64,000 bases of DNA. It comes from M3007 sp964646615 (GTDB lineage: Bacteria > Bacteroidota > Bacteroidia > Chitinophagales > Saprospiraceae). The DNA lies in assembly GCA_964646615.1 (NCBI GenBank), contig CAZYEV010000014.1, positions 47,007 through 111,006 on the forward strand. Reading direction: 5' to 3'. Shown in pieces: positions 44,993 through 53,437 of the stretch. Both the position numbers and the translations under genes were made by a program. The notes beneath the pieces were generated by a model, which did not search any database, was not told the DNA's origin, and saw only the letters and a program-made list of their open reading frames with translations. Within the stretch, counting starts at the first letter, position 1. Every line of letters begins with the position of its first letter.

Positions 44993-46963
44993 ATGAATGT
45001 TTCCCGATTTTTCTCGTTTGTGCTGACGGGGTGCCTGCTGATGGCTTCCCGTCAGCCTTTTGCCCAAACAGCAGATGCGTTGGATAGCATCATTGCCTAC
45101 GAAAAGAGCGCCTGGTTGCGGCATCAGGCAGCCTTGGAGCGCGGGCCATCCGCCAGTGCAAACAATCGCGCTGATATCCAGTACTGTCGGGCGCACTGGA
45201 CGGTGGATCCTGCGGTGCGCTACATCGAAGGAGTCATCACGACGGTCTTCGAGCCATTGGAAAACGTCAACAGCCTGGAGTTTGACTTTTCGACGGCACT
45301 GACGATGGACAGCATTGTGCACAAGGGGAAGTCGCTGTCCTTCAGCCGCAACGACGACGTGCTGACGGTGCATTTTCCTGCAGTGTTGCCTGCCTTCTTG
45401 CCGGACTCAGTGGTGTTTTACTATCGCGGTGTGCCGCCCAAGACGGGTTTTGGCTCGTTTGAAGTGAGCCAGCACAGTGGCGTTCCGGTCTTATGGACGC
45501 TCTCCGAACCCTACGGTGCGCGCGACTGGTGGCCATGCAAGCAATCGCTCAACGACAAGATGGACTCCATAGACATTTACATAACCACGCCGGCGGCCTA
45601 CCGTGCAGCCAGCAACGGCCTGCTGCAGTCGGAGGTCGTAACGGGCGACCGCCGCACAGCCCACTGGAAGCATCGCTACCCCATTGCAGCGTACTTAGTG
45701 GCGATAGCGGTAACAAACTACGAGGTCTTTTCCGAACCCATCGCCGTAGGTGTGGACACGGTGCTGATGGTGAACTACATCTACCCCGAAAGTATGTCGG
45801 CAGCCCAAAGCAGCATGAGTTATCTGACTGATCATCTGCGGCTGTTCAGCGAGTTGTTCGGGCCGTATCCCTTTCTATCGGAGAAGTACGGCCACGCGCA
45901 ATTTGGCTGGGGCGGTGGCATGGAGCACCAGACGATGTCGTTCATGGGCGGCTTCGGCTACGAATTGGTGGCGCACGAACTGGCCCACCAGTGGTTTGGC
46001 AACAAGGTAACCTGCGGCTCCTGGGCCGACATCTGGCTCAACGAGGGCTTCGCCACCTATCTGTCGGGCCTGTGCTACGAGCGCTTCCAGCCGCAATACT
46101 GGCAGAGCTTTAAGCAAGGACGCATCAACAGTGCTACCTCGCAGCCGGGCGGTTCCATCTGGGTCAACGACACCACCAACGTCAGCCGCATCTTCAGCGG
46201 GCGCCTCAGCTACAACAAAAGCGCTATGGTGCTGCACATGCTGCGCTGGCTTTGCGGCGACTCGCTCTTCTTCCGCGCTGTGCGCAACTACATAGACGAC
46301 CCCCAGGTGGCCTACGGCTACGCCCATACGCCCATCCTGAAGGCGCATTTTGAAGCCGTTTTGGGGCGCAGCCTCGATTATTTTTTCGATGACTGGTACA
46401 CGGGCGAGGGCTATCCCAGCTACACCGTCAAGTGGTCGCAGGGCGCTGACGGGCTGGTGTACGTCCAGCTGGAACAAAAGACATCGCATCCGTCTGTGTC
46501 GTTTTTTGAACTGCCCGTGCCCTTGCGTTTTATCGGCCCTAACGGCGAGAAACAGGACGTGCGGCTGGAACACCTGTTCCATGGCCAGACCTTCGCGCTT
46601 CCGGCGAATTTTGCGGTAACCGATGTGCTCTTCGACCCTGACCTGTGGCTTATCAGCCGCGACAACATAGTGCTCAAAACCTCTCTCACACCCACGCTGG
46701 AGGATGCGGGCTTCTCCCTTCGCGTAGAGCCTAACCCGGCCTCGCGCCAGGAGGTGCGCATACTGTGGGAAGGTATCTCAGCCGCAACCGTCGGCTTTTC
46801 CTTATGGACAGCCGACGGGCGGCGCATTCTAGAGCAGACGCAAATACTCACCCCCGGGCAGCACGTCATCACCCTGGCGCCTGCCGACGCCTCTGCCGGC
46901 CATTACCTCCTGCAGGTCAGCACGCCGGCAGGGACGTGGTGGCAACGGGTGGCGCTCTATTAA
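44993..46963 (+). CDS. secreted M1-family aminopeptidase with T9SS sorting domain
   Basis: 656 residues with a signal peptide ending ...RQPFAQ|TAD. The gluzincin motif HELAH is at 328-332 with the third zinc ligand E351 in WLNEGFATY, and the GGMEHQTMSFMG block replaces the usual GAMEN exopeptidase motif. The last 80 residues form a T9SS type A domain (SLRVEPNPASRQEVRILW ... SAGHYLLQVSTPAG). It should release N-terminal amino acids from peptides at the cell surface or outside. Last gene of an operon with the 44678 membrane protein. A terminator follows at 46985-47025. Confidence 0.93.
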   Translation: MNVSRFFSFVLTGCLLMASRQPFAQTADALDSIIAYEKSAWLRHQAALERGPSASANNRADIQYCRAHWTVDPAVRYIEGVITTVFEPLENVNSLEFDFSTALTMDSIVHKGKSLSFSRNDDVLTVHFPAVLPAFLPDSVVFYYRGVPPKTGFGSFEVSQHSGVPVLWTLSEPYGARDWWPCKQSLNDKMDSIDIYITTPAAYRAASNGLLQSEVVTGDRRTAHWKHRYPIAAYLVAIAVTNYEVFSEPIAVGVDTVLMVNYIYPESMSAAQSSMSYLTDHLRLFSELFGPYPFLSEKYGHAQFGWGGGMEHQTMSFMGGFGYELVAHELAHQWFGNKVTCGSWADIWLNEGFATYLSGLCYERFQPQYWQSFKQGRINSATSQPGGSIWVNDTTNVSRIFSGRLSYNKSAMVLHMLRWLCGDSLFFRAVRNYIDDPQVAYGYAHTPILKAHFEAVLGRSLDYFFDDWYTGEGYPSYTVKWSQGADGLVYVQLEQKTSHPSVSFFELPVPLRFIGPNGEKQDVRLEHLFHGQTFALPANFAVTDVLFDPDLWLISRDNIVLKTSLTPTLEDAGFSLRVEPNPASRQEVRILWEGISAATVGFSLWTADGRRILEQTQILTPGQHVITLAPADASAGHYLLQVSTPAGTWWQRVALY

Positions 46964-46984
46964 GCGGGACGGGGAAGGCGGTTT

Positions 46985-47025
46985 AGAGCGATGGGATGAC
47001 GCTCGAGGCGTCCTATCGCTCTTTT
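46985..47025 (+). terminator. intrinsic terminator after the M1 aminopeptidase
   Basis: The outer arms 46985-46992 and 47015-47022 (AGAGCGAT/ATCGCTCT) pair perfectly, with a second inner stem, followed by TTTT. The -7 box of the next gene begins 3 bp later. Confidence 0.65.
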
Positions 47026-47027
47026 GC

Positions 47028-47035
47028 TAACTTTG
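47028..47035 (+). promoter_or_regulatory. -7 element TAACTTTG for the DUF262 gene
   Basis: TAnnTTTG match 65 bp before the ATG at 47101. Confidence 0.5.
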
Positions 47036-47100
47036 CCCAAAATAATTAGGCGCCAGGGAGGCTTTCTCCGCCCTCTCCGCCACGAAAATTCAGCTGCTAT

Positions 47101-48786
47101 ATGTCGCAATTCGTTACATTTAATTCGGTCATCGGAAACAGCAAGGCTTACAAGATACCTATCTATCAGCGCGACTATTCCTGGTCGAAAGAAGACTGGG
47201 AAGACTTGTGGCAGGACATTCTGGATATACCCACAGATAAGAACCATTACTTGGGCTATCTGGTGTTGCAGCCCATGGGCGACGGCGGCGATGAGACGTA
47301 TTGGGTCATAGACGGCCAACAACGACTGACTACCCTGTCGTTATTGGCGTTAGCCATAACAGCGCTCCTGAAAAGGTGGAGCGAACAAGGGCTGGAGCCA
47401 CAGGAGAATAAACTTCGCGCTGAAAAAATCTTCGAACGCTATCTGGGTAATTTCTCTACCTCCCGGCTGATTATTACACCCAAACTGACGCTGAACCGCA
47501 ACGACAACGATTATTACGCTAACTGGCTCCTGAAATACCGGCGGCCACCATCATTAGCCAAATTGAAGCCATCGCAGCGACTATTGCAGAAGGCTTTCGA
47601 CTATTTCCTGGAGCAACTGAACGGCTACTTTGCCCAAAAGCCCTCTGGCGCTGCTGCGGCTGAGTTTTTAGAACGAACCGTAGGAAATGGTATCCTCTTC
47701 ACTCAAATTGTTGTGAACAACGATCTGGATGCTTTTAAAGTTTTTGAAACGCTCAATGCCCGAGGTGTCAAACTTTCGACGGCTGATCTGCTTAAAAACT
47801 ATCTCTTTAGCCTTATCGCTCGTCTGGGCAATCTGGAACTCAATGAGGCGGAAAGGCGCTGGCAGAGCATTGCCGACACCCTTGGTGCGAACGATCTGAC
47901 AACATTTATCCGACATTACTGGAACAGTAAACACCGATTGGAGCGGCAGACCGCGCTTTTCAAAGCCATCCAGCGGCAAATAGATGCTCCGGAGCGCGCC
48001 TTTCATTTTTTGGAAGACCTGGAAAAAAACAGTCAGTTTTACACTGCGTTTCATTATCCCTATGACGAGCTGTGGACTCGGGAGGAGCGACAGCATCTGA
48101 CAGTGCTCAACTTGCTGGGCGTAACAACCTGCTATCCGCTTATGCTGGCCTTCCTGAACTATGGTGACAGGAAGGACTTCGTCATACTACTTCGAGAGAT
48201 AGCCACCCTGTCGCTGCGCTATCATCTGGCTGACATCAACCCCAATACAGCGGAGCGCGTCTATTCTAATGTGGCCAATCAAGTTAGTGCAGGCACATTA
48301 TTGCCGGTACGCGACGTAGTGTTGGCGCTGAAGGATATCTATGTAGATGACAAAACCTTTGAAAGCGCTTTCGCAAATGCCCGGATCAGCACAAAGCAGA
48401 AAAAGGCGCTGGTGAAGTATTTGCTCATCAAATTAGAGAACCAGATTGCGAATACAGACTATTCGCCAGAGGACACGACGGCAACAATAGAACATATTTT
48501 GCCGGAAAACCCTGGTGAAGTATGGGAAGAGGCGTTCCCGCCCGATATTCAGCACGATTATATCTATCGCCTGGGTAACTATACGTTGCTCAAAGCGGGC
48601 GTCAATCACCGTCTGGGCAGTAATACGCCATTTTCAGAAAAAAGGACAGCCTATCAGCAATCCTCCTTTAAACTGAGCAGTGAATACTGCAACTACGAGG
48701 AATTCACGCCGGCGACTCTTTGCCAGCGACAGGAGCGGCTGGCCAAAGTGGCTCAGTCGGTGTGGCGAAGCGCATTTTTAAAATGA
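47101..48786 (+). CDS. DUF262/DUF1524 protein, GmrSD-like nuclease
   Basis: 561 residues. N-terminal DUF262 domain with PIYQRDYSW near residue 19 and the ParB-like nucleotide-binding motif VIDGQQRLTTL near 77, plus LNARGVKLSTADLLKNYLF near 220. C-terminal DUF1524 His-Me finger nuclease with TIEHILPE near 463, then LGNYTLL, an Asn-bearing VNHRLG and an F-x-x-K block. Such fused proteins are type IV restriction or related phage-defence nucleases that cut modified DNA. It stands alone between ruvB and an M1 peptidase gene. Composition and Leu-TTA use differ from neighbouring genes, suggesting recent acquisition. Confidence 0.87.
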   Translation: MSQFVTFNSVIGNSKAYKIPIYQRDYSWSKEDWEDLWQDILDIPTDKNHYLGYLVLQPMGDGGDETYWVIDGQQRLTTLSLLALAITALLKRWSEQGLEPQENKLRAEKIFERYLGNFSTSRLIITPKLTLNRNDNDYYANWLLKYRRPPSLAKLKPSQRLLQKAFDYFLEQLNGYFAQKPSGAAAAEFLERTVGNGILFTQIVVNNDLDAFKVFETLNARGVKLSTADLLKNYLFSLIARLGNLELNEAERRWQSIADTLGANDLTTFIRHYWNSKHRLERQTALFKAIQRQIDAPERAFHFLEDLEKNSQFYTAFHYPYDELWTREERQHLTVLNLLGVTTCYPLMLAFLNYGDRKDFVILLREIATLSLRYHLADINPNTAERVYSNVANQVSAGTLLPVRDVVLALKDIYVDDKTFESAFANARISTKQKKALVKYLLIKLENQIANTDYSPEDTTATIEHILPENPGEVWEEAFPPDIQHDYIYRLGNYTLLKAGVNHRLGSNTPFSEKRTAYQQSSFKLSSEYCNYEEFTPATLCQRQERLAKVAQSVWRSAFLK

Positions 48787-48856
48787 AGCAGCGATATCTT
48801 CCGCTTGAACAAGTAAGCAACACACTATCTTGAGGAAGGACTCGCCTCCCTAAGCC

Positions 48857-48904
48857 AAAACGCCTATCTTTGCCTGGCGAAACCGCATACAGCAGGCGTT
48901 TTTT
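48857..48904 (+). terminator. terminator-like hairpin enclosing the ruvB promoter
   Basis: The arms 48857-48865 (AAAACGCCT) and 48894-48902 (AGGCGTTTT) pair over 9 bp with a 28-nt loop, followed by a run of T. It would terminate transcription from the DUF262 gene. The ruvB -7 box lies at the edge of the loop. Confidence 0.45.
48865..48872 (+). promoter_or_regulatory. -7 element TATCTTTG for ruvB
   Basis: TAnnTTTG match 59 bp upstream of the ATG at 48932, located in the loop region of the hairpin at 48857-48904. Confidence 0.6.
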
Positions 48905-48931
48905 CACCACCGATACAGCAGAAAGTACAGC

Positions 48932-49951
48932 ATGAGTAGAGAACTGGCCCAGGCTCCGGCAAGTCCGGAGGAAAAGTTGGTCGAAAAGGCCCTGCGCCCC
49001 AGGTTGCTCGACGAGTTCAGCGGGCAGCGCAAGATTGTGGAAAATCTTCAGGTCTTCATCCAGGCCGCTCGCCAGCGCGGTGAGGCCTTAGATCACGTGC
49101 TGCTGCACGGCCCACCGGGGCTGGGCAAAACGACCCTGTCGCATATTATTGCCAACGAGCTGGAAGTTTCCCTCAAAATGACTTCCGGCCCCGTGCTGGA
49201 GAAGCCGGGCGACCTGGCGGGCTTGCTGACCAACTTAGAGCCAGGCGATGTGCTGTTCATTGACGAAATCCACCGCCTGAACACCGTCGTGGAGGAATAC
49301 CTCTACTCGGCCATGGAGGATTTCCGTATTGACATCATGATTGACTCCGGCCCAAACGCGCGCAGCATCCAGATTGCCCTGAACCCGTTCACCCTCATCG
49401 GAGCCACAACGCGCATGGGCCTGCTTACGGCTCCTTTGCGGGCGCGCTTTGGCATCAATTGCCTGCTCGACTACTACGATGTGCCCACGCTGGAGCGCAT
49501 CCTCTTCCGTTCTGCCGACATTCTGGGTATCCCTATCACGCCTGAAGGCGCCCACGAAATCGCCCGCCGAAGCCGCGGTACACCGCGCATTGCCAACGCC
49601 CTGCTGCGCCGCATCCGCGACTTCGCCCAGATAAAAGGCACCGGTGTGGTGGACCGCGACATCGCTCGCTACGGCCTGGCTGCCTTAGACGTGGACGAAC
49701 ACGGCTTGGACGAAATGGATAATCGCATCCTCAATGCCATTATCCACAAGTTCAAAGGCGGCCCCGTAGGCCTGACGACCATTGCTACCGCTGTGGGCGA
49801 AGAGCCGGGCACCATCGAAGAAGTGCACGAGCCTTTCCTCATCATGGAGGGCTACATCCAGCGTACCCCACGCGGACGCCTGGCTACAGAAAAAGCCTAC
49901 CACCACGTCGGCGCTGTACCGCCTGGGCGCGCGAGGACATTGTTTGAATAG
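48932..49951 (+). CDS. ruvB: Holliday junction branch migration helicase RuvB
   Basis: 339 residues, full length. It is the hexameric AAA+ motor that drives RuvA-bound Holliday junction migration. Typical RuvB features: LRPRLLDEFSGQ, Walker A GPPGLGKTT near 65, Walker B LFIDEIHRL near 112, sensor-1 GATTRMGLL near 158, arginine finger region GTPRIAN near 217, and the winged-helix C-terminus ending in RTPRGR. It has its own promoter. A 16-bp hairpin (49950-49985) follows immediately. Confidence 0.97.
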   Translation: MSRELAQAPASPEEKLVEKALRPRLLDEFSGQRKIVENLQVFIQAARQRGEALDHVLLHGPPGLGKTTLSHIIANELEVSLKMTSGPVLEKPGDLAGLLTNLEPGDVLFIDEIHRLNTVVEEYLYSAMEDFRIDIMIDSGPNARSIQIALNPFTLIGATTRMGLLTAPLRARFGINCLLDYYDVPTLERILFRSADILGIPITPEGAHEIARRSRGTPRIANALLRRIRDFAQIKGTGVVDRDIARYGLAALDVDEHGLDEMDNRILNAIIHKFKGGPVGLTTIATAVGEEPGTIEEVHEPFLIMEGYIQRTPRGRLATEKAYHHVGAVPPGRARTLFE

Positions 49952-49985
49952 AGGTGACATCTCCCGCCAGGGAGGTGTCACCTCT
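49950..49985. terminator. long hairpin between ruvB and the convergent DUF3298 gene
   Basis: The arms 49950-49965 and 49970-49985 form a 16-bp stem (one G-U) with a 4-nt loop and begin within the ruvB stop codon. There is no T-run on either strand. The AGAGGTG-AC core resembles the hairpin at 52517-52555 after the other DUF3298 paralog. Confidence 0.6.
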
Positions 49986-50000
49986 ACCCCCAGGGGCACC

Positions 50001-50819
50001 TTATTTCAACCACTTATCGCGGTTGGCCAGCCTGCCCAATTTCTCCCACGTCAGGATGAAATCTGTCGGCCCCAGGGCATAAGCAGTTACTTCGTAAGGA
50101 TTGTACACCATGCGCACACCCTCGGGCACGATGCAAAAGTTGAGCGGTAGTGGTAGGGGCATGTCGGGTTCTAACAGGAGGTTTTCCAGCGTTACTTCCT
50201 CGCCCAAGTCTTTGGCGCGGTTAGCTTCTAAGAAAGCCTGCTCGACTAATGGGCGCAGGGCTACGGTGTCGGCAATGACCTCTGTCAGATGCTCTATGCG
50301 CCGTCCGCTGGCCTTATGTACGGTGTACAGCGTGATGGTGCCCAACCCGTGGGCGCCGCCCATAAACTGGTACGTCGAGACGTCTATGGACAGGTATCGG
50401 GGCGCATTCAGCAGCACTTCACTTTTGGTGTCCACGCTGTAGAACATTTCGGTAATAGCCGTGTCCTGTCCGAAGTCAGCGTCGAGATTTGCCAGCAGTT
50501 TTGGGCCCAAGGCCTCTAAGCGTTGGCGGAACGGTGTGCCAGGAGCGATATTCGCTGCGCCGTCGCCAAGGTCCATCGTTTCGCCGACGATGGCTTGCAG
50601 CGTGTCTGTGAGCCGCTGAGCGAGTGCGGCGTCGCTGCTGCTGACGACCGGATACACGGCGTTGACCTCGGCGCACAGCGAGTCGCGCACGCAGCGCTTG
50701 TATGCGAACGTTTCCATCCGGACCTCCACGGCGGCGGGTACTGGTTCTGATTGGCAGGCAAGCCACAGGGCCGACAGGCCCAGACCCGTGGCAAAAAGGG
50801 CGATAAGTCTGTTTTTCAT
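50001..50819 (-). CDS. DUF3298/DUF4163 lipoprotein, paralog B
   Basis: 272 residues. Lipobox LWLAC (C22). The hallmark of DUF4163/DUF3298 (RsiV/PdaC-like) is present: a segment with YQFMGGAHGLG near 155 and the C-terminal block ending LTWEKLGRLANRDKWLK. It is clearly homologous along its whole length to the protein at 52593-53399, including the C-terminal DKWLK. The function of the lipoprotein family is unknown; RsiV members bind lysozyme. It is last in a minus-strand run (53399 to 50001). Confidence 0.85.
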   Translation of the reverse strand: MKNRLIALFATGLGLSALWLACQSEPVPAAVEVRMETFAYKRCVRDSLCAEVNAVYPVVSSSDAALAQRLTDTLQAIVGETMDLGDGAANIAPGTPFRQRLEALGPKLLANLDADFGQDTAITEMFYSVDTKSEVLLNAPRYLSIDVSTYQFMGGAHGLGTITLYTVHKASGRRIEHLTEVIADTVALRPLVEQAFLEANRAKDLGEEVTLENLLLEPDMPLPLPLNFCIVPEGVRMVYNPYEVTAYALGPTDFILTWEKLGRLANRDKWLK

Positions 50820-50870
50820 TGTGTGTAAAGTGTAAAAGGTGAAGAAATGAACATTGTCTGCGCGGTAGCC

Positions 50871-52073
50871 TTAAAGCCGATAGCGAAGCCCCAGAAAGCC
50901 GATAAAGCCCTCGCGAATGGGGCGACCGACCAGATAGCCCTTAGTTTTATATCCGCTTTGCACCACGAGGTCAAAGTGCTGTGAAAGGCGGCCATACAGT
51001 TGGGCATAGGCCGATCCACCTGTTCCATAGAACTCCTGTTGCCAGAGGTCCGCATGGACGTCCACCGACAGGTTCTGAAGTGTCAGCAGGTCAGGGATGG
51101 TCAGTCCGAGTCCGAGGTTTTGATAAGGGAAGCCGCCTTTCACATAGAGCGCATAAAGGCGGTTTTTGTGTTTGATATAGTTCCAAAAATACAGTTCTGC
51201 ACCCAGTACAGAAGTGTTGAATAGAGTGCTGTAAAACCAGGCACTTTTTTCAGAGCCGAGGTAAACGGGCCTTTTACCCGCTACCTGATTGCCAAAAAAG
51301 GCCGCTGCCTGGCGGTAAAAGTTCCAGTCCAGAAGATTCCAGATGACCGAGAGCAGGCTGGCTTGTTGATAAAATCGAACCAGTTCAAGATTTACAGTGC
51401 TGTCGGCATTGAATACGGCCCGATTGCCCATTTGCCAGGTCAGGTGGGCAAAATTGACAGGGTCGCCTTTCTGCCGTATCCACGTTTGCGGGTCTTTTGG
51501 ATTTTGGGCAGCAAAGGCATAAGCATAGAGCGGGTACAATATCCGATGGCCAAACGCCATTCCGAATTCATCGTTGTAAAGCCCTCCGTGTCGGTAAAAA
51601 TCCAGTTGGATGTTGCGCGCCGAGAGGGCATTGGCCTCGAAGCCGCCAATAAGCGCCAGCAGATGGTGCTCTGTAGGAGCACCTGGCGGCAGTTCTAACG
51701 TACTGACAATACCTGGGAAACGAAACTGTTGAAATACAAACCTGCCGCCGTGTTGGTGTGTGCGAAGCAGATGCCCAAACTCATGTGGCCACAGCAAGGT
51801 GGACCATTTCAACAGTGTATTCCATGTGATTTCAGTTGCATTTCGCAGAAATGGGCTTCTTATCCGCGGCTTCAGACCTATCTGGTAAGCATCGTTCAGG
51901 ATTTTCAGGCTGGAGCGGACATTTTCCGAAGCATTCAAAAGGTCGTCATTTACCGCATAAATCGCGGTAAAATCGCGATAAAAGCCAGCAGCTCGTATGC
52001 TCGAGTCTGTCTGGGCACTGATATCGTAAAATAGAAGACCTGAAAGCAGAAGGGCAACGGAGAAGGTTCGCAT
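50871..52073 (-). CDS. exported protein with HEFGH zinc-protease-like motif
   Basis: 400 residues from the ATG at 52073, starting a signal peptide ending ...YDISAQ|TDS. WPHEFGHLLRTH near residue 95 matches HExxH, the gluzincin/metzincin zinc site. A third ligand may be the Glu in IGGFEANALSARN about 50 residues later. The second half alternates strands and aromatic residues and ends ...GFLGLRYRL with a terminal hydrophobic/aromatic pattern, as in outer-membrane beta-barrels. No named family was recognised. It lies between the two DUF3298 paralogs, 51 bp upstream of paralog B. Confidence 0.6.
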   Translation of the reverse strand: MRTFSVALLLSGLLFYDISAQTDSSIRAAGFYRDFTAIYAVNDDLLNASENVRSSLKILNDAYQIGLKPRIRSPFLRNATEITWNTLLKWSTLLWPHEFGHLLRTHQHGGRFVFQQFRFPGIVSTLELPPGAPTEHHLLALIGGFEANALSARNIQLDFYRHGGLYNDEFGMAFGHRILYPLYAYAFAAQNPKDPQTWIRQKGDPVNFAHLTWQMGNRAVFNADSTVNLELVRFYQQASLLSVIWNLLDWNFYRQAAAFFGNQVAGKRPVYLGSEKSAWFYSTLFNTSVLGAELYFWNYIKHKNRLYALYVKGGFPYQNLGLGLTIPDLLTLQNLSVDVHADLWQQEFYGTGGSAYAQLYGRLSQHFDLVVQSGYKTKGYLVGRPIREGFIGFLGLRYRL

Positions 52074-52113
52074 GGCCGCAGGCTCGGATATTGTTTTTTG
52101 TCTTCGCTGTCTG

Positions 52114-52497
52114 TCAGCGATTGTTTCCGAAGAGTTTTTCAAACAGTTGCATTGCGGTATAAATGCTCCTCATATCCTCTGCCAGAGCCGTCAGGTTGTC
52201 TTTGCGGCTCCGGCCATTGTTCAGGCACACCAATTCTCCGCGCATCTCCGGCACCTCAATGCGCAGCGCGAAGGTGAGTTCTGGTCGTAAATAGTAGACC
52301 AGTTTGAGGCTAAGTGCTTCGCCCTGTTCCGACCATTCTACGGCATTGGCGTGCCAGAGCGCTCCGGGATGAAATACACACAGGCCCTCTCTGAACAGAG
52401 CAGGGCTTTCGGTCTCATGCGATAGGGCTTGCGCATAAGCGTAGGTGCGCACTTCATAGAGCGCTAAAGGCGATGGATAGACCTTGCAAGGCTGCAT
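52114..52497 (-). CDS. hypothetical protein
   Basis: 127 residues, no signal peptide or membrane segment. I do not recognise a family. The sequence has a compact mixed alpha/beta look (ALSLKLVYYLRPELTFALRIEVP) and ends with an alpha-helical stretch. It lies after DUF3298 paralog A and its hairpin, 40 bp before the HEFGH protein on the same strand. Reality is supported by position and length only. Confidence 0.45.
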   Translation of the reverse strand: MQPCKVYPSPLALYEVRTYAYAQALSHETESPALFREGLCVFHPGALWHANAVEWSEQGEALSLKLVYYLRPELTFALRIEVPEMRGELVCLNNGRSRKDNLTALAEDMRSIYTAMQLFEKLFGNNR

Positions 52498-52516
52498 CTG
52501 AAAATATGTTTAGAGA

Positions 52517-52555
52517 AGAGATGTCGCCTTCTCGTTCCTCGAAGACGACACCTCT
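52517..52555 (-). terminator. hairpin after DUF3298 paralog A
   Basis: The arms 52546-52555 and 52517-52526 pair over 10 bp on the minus strand (one G-U), with an inner stem. The minus strand downstream is moderately T-rich. The sequence is similar to the 49950-49985 hairpin. Confidence 0.5.
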
Positions 52556-52592
52556 GTAGCGACGGATGTTTGGTGGACTGGACTCTGTGGTG

Positions 52593-53399
52593 TTATTTCA
52601 GCCATTTATCAGCAGCGGTCAATTTTCCGAGTTGTTCCCATGTTAATACAAAATCGGCGGGGCCATAGGGCGTCTCGTAAGGGTTGTACAGAATACGCAC
52701 CCCTTCAGCGACGATGCAGAAGTTGGCAGGAGCGGGCAGCGGTTGCTCCCTCATGTTTGAGATCATTTCTTTTTTCTCATCAGACTCCATAGAAGAGGCC
52801 TCCAATGCTTGCAAGAATGCCTGTTCGACCAGTGTTTGAAAGGCCTTGCTGTCGGAGGCGATGTCCTTTATCTCCACAGGTCGTCCGGTGGCCTTGTGAA
52901 AGGTCTTCAATGCGGTGTAAAACAGCCCGTGTGCTCCGCCCAGCATCAGCGAGGAGGAGGCTTCTAAAGAGAGATACTGTGGTGTTTCGTGTAAGAGTCG
53001 GTAATCGGCTTCCACCGAATAAACGACATGCGTTACAGCAGGCTCCTGGCCGAAGTCGGCCTCTAAGTTTTTCAGCAGGCCAGGGCCGATTTTTTCCAAG
53101 CGCTGCGGAAGGGTCATTTGAGTGAGTGCTTCAGAGGACTCCTCAGCGTCCGTGATGATGTCGGCGATGAGGCGTTGCATCGAGTCCGACAGGCGCCTGG
53201 CTATGGCCGTGTCGGCGCTTTTGGCGACAGGATAGCTGACGCGGATTTCTGCGCACAGCGTATCGCGCAGGCATCGTTTGTACTCGAAGACCTGGGCATG
53301 AAGCTCCACAGCGGGTGGTGTGGGTTGAGGCGACTGGCAGGCCACAAAGAGGATAGTCCCTGCGAGCAGGGCGGCAGGCCAGAGGAGTTTGTTTGTCAT
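52593..53399 (-). CDS. DUF3298/DUF4163 lipoprotein, paralog A
   Basis: 268 residues. Lipobox LFVAC (C21). It shares with paralog B the start of the mature part (EYKRCLRDTLCAEI versus AYKRCVRDSLCAEV), the MLGGAHGLF block and the end LTWEQLGKLTAADKWLK. The two cysteines of the KRCxRDxLCAE segment are conserved in both copies and may form a disulfide. It is the upstream end of a minus-strand group of four genes. No promoter match was seen in the 38 bp before it. Confidence 0.85.
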   Translation of the reverse strand: MTNKLLWPAALLAGTILFVACQSPQPTPPAVELHAQVFEYKRCLRDTLCAEIRVSYPVAKSADTAIARRLSDSMQRLIADIITDAEESSEALTQMTLPQRLEKIGPGLLKNLEADFGQEPAVTHVVYSVEADYRLLHETPQYLSLEASSSLMLGGAHGLFYTALKTFHKATGRPVEIKDIASDSKAFQTLVEQAFLQALEASSMESDEKKEMISNMREQPLPAPANFCIVAEGVRILYNPYETPYGPADFVLTWEQLGKLTAADKWLK

Positions 53400-53437
53400 C
53401 GTTTTGGAATGTTTTAGTGGAAGGAAGAAAGTTGTGG

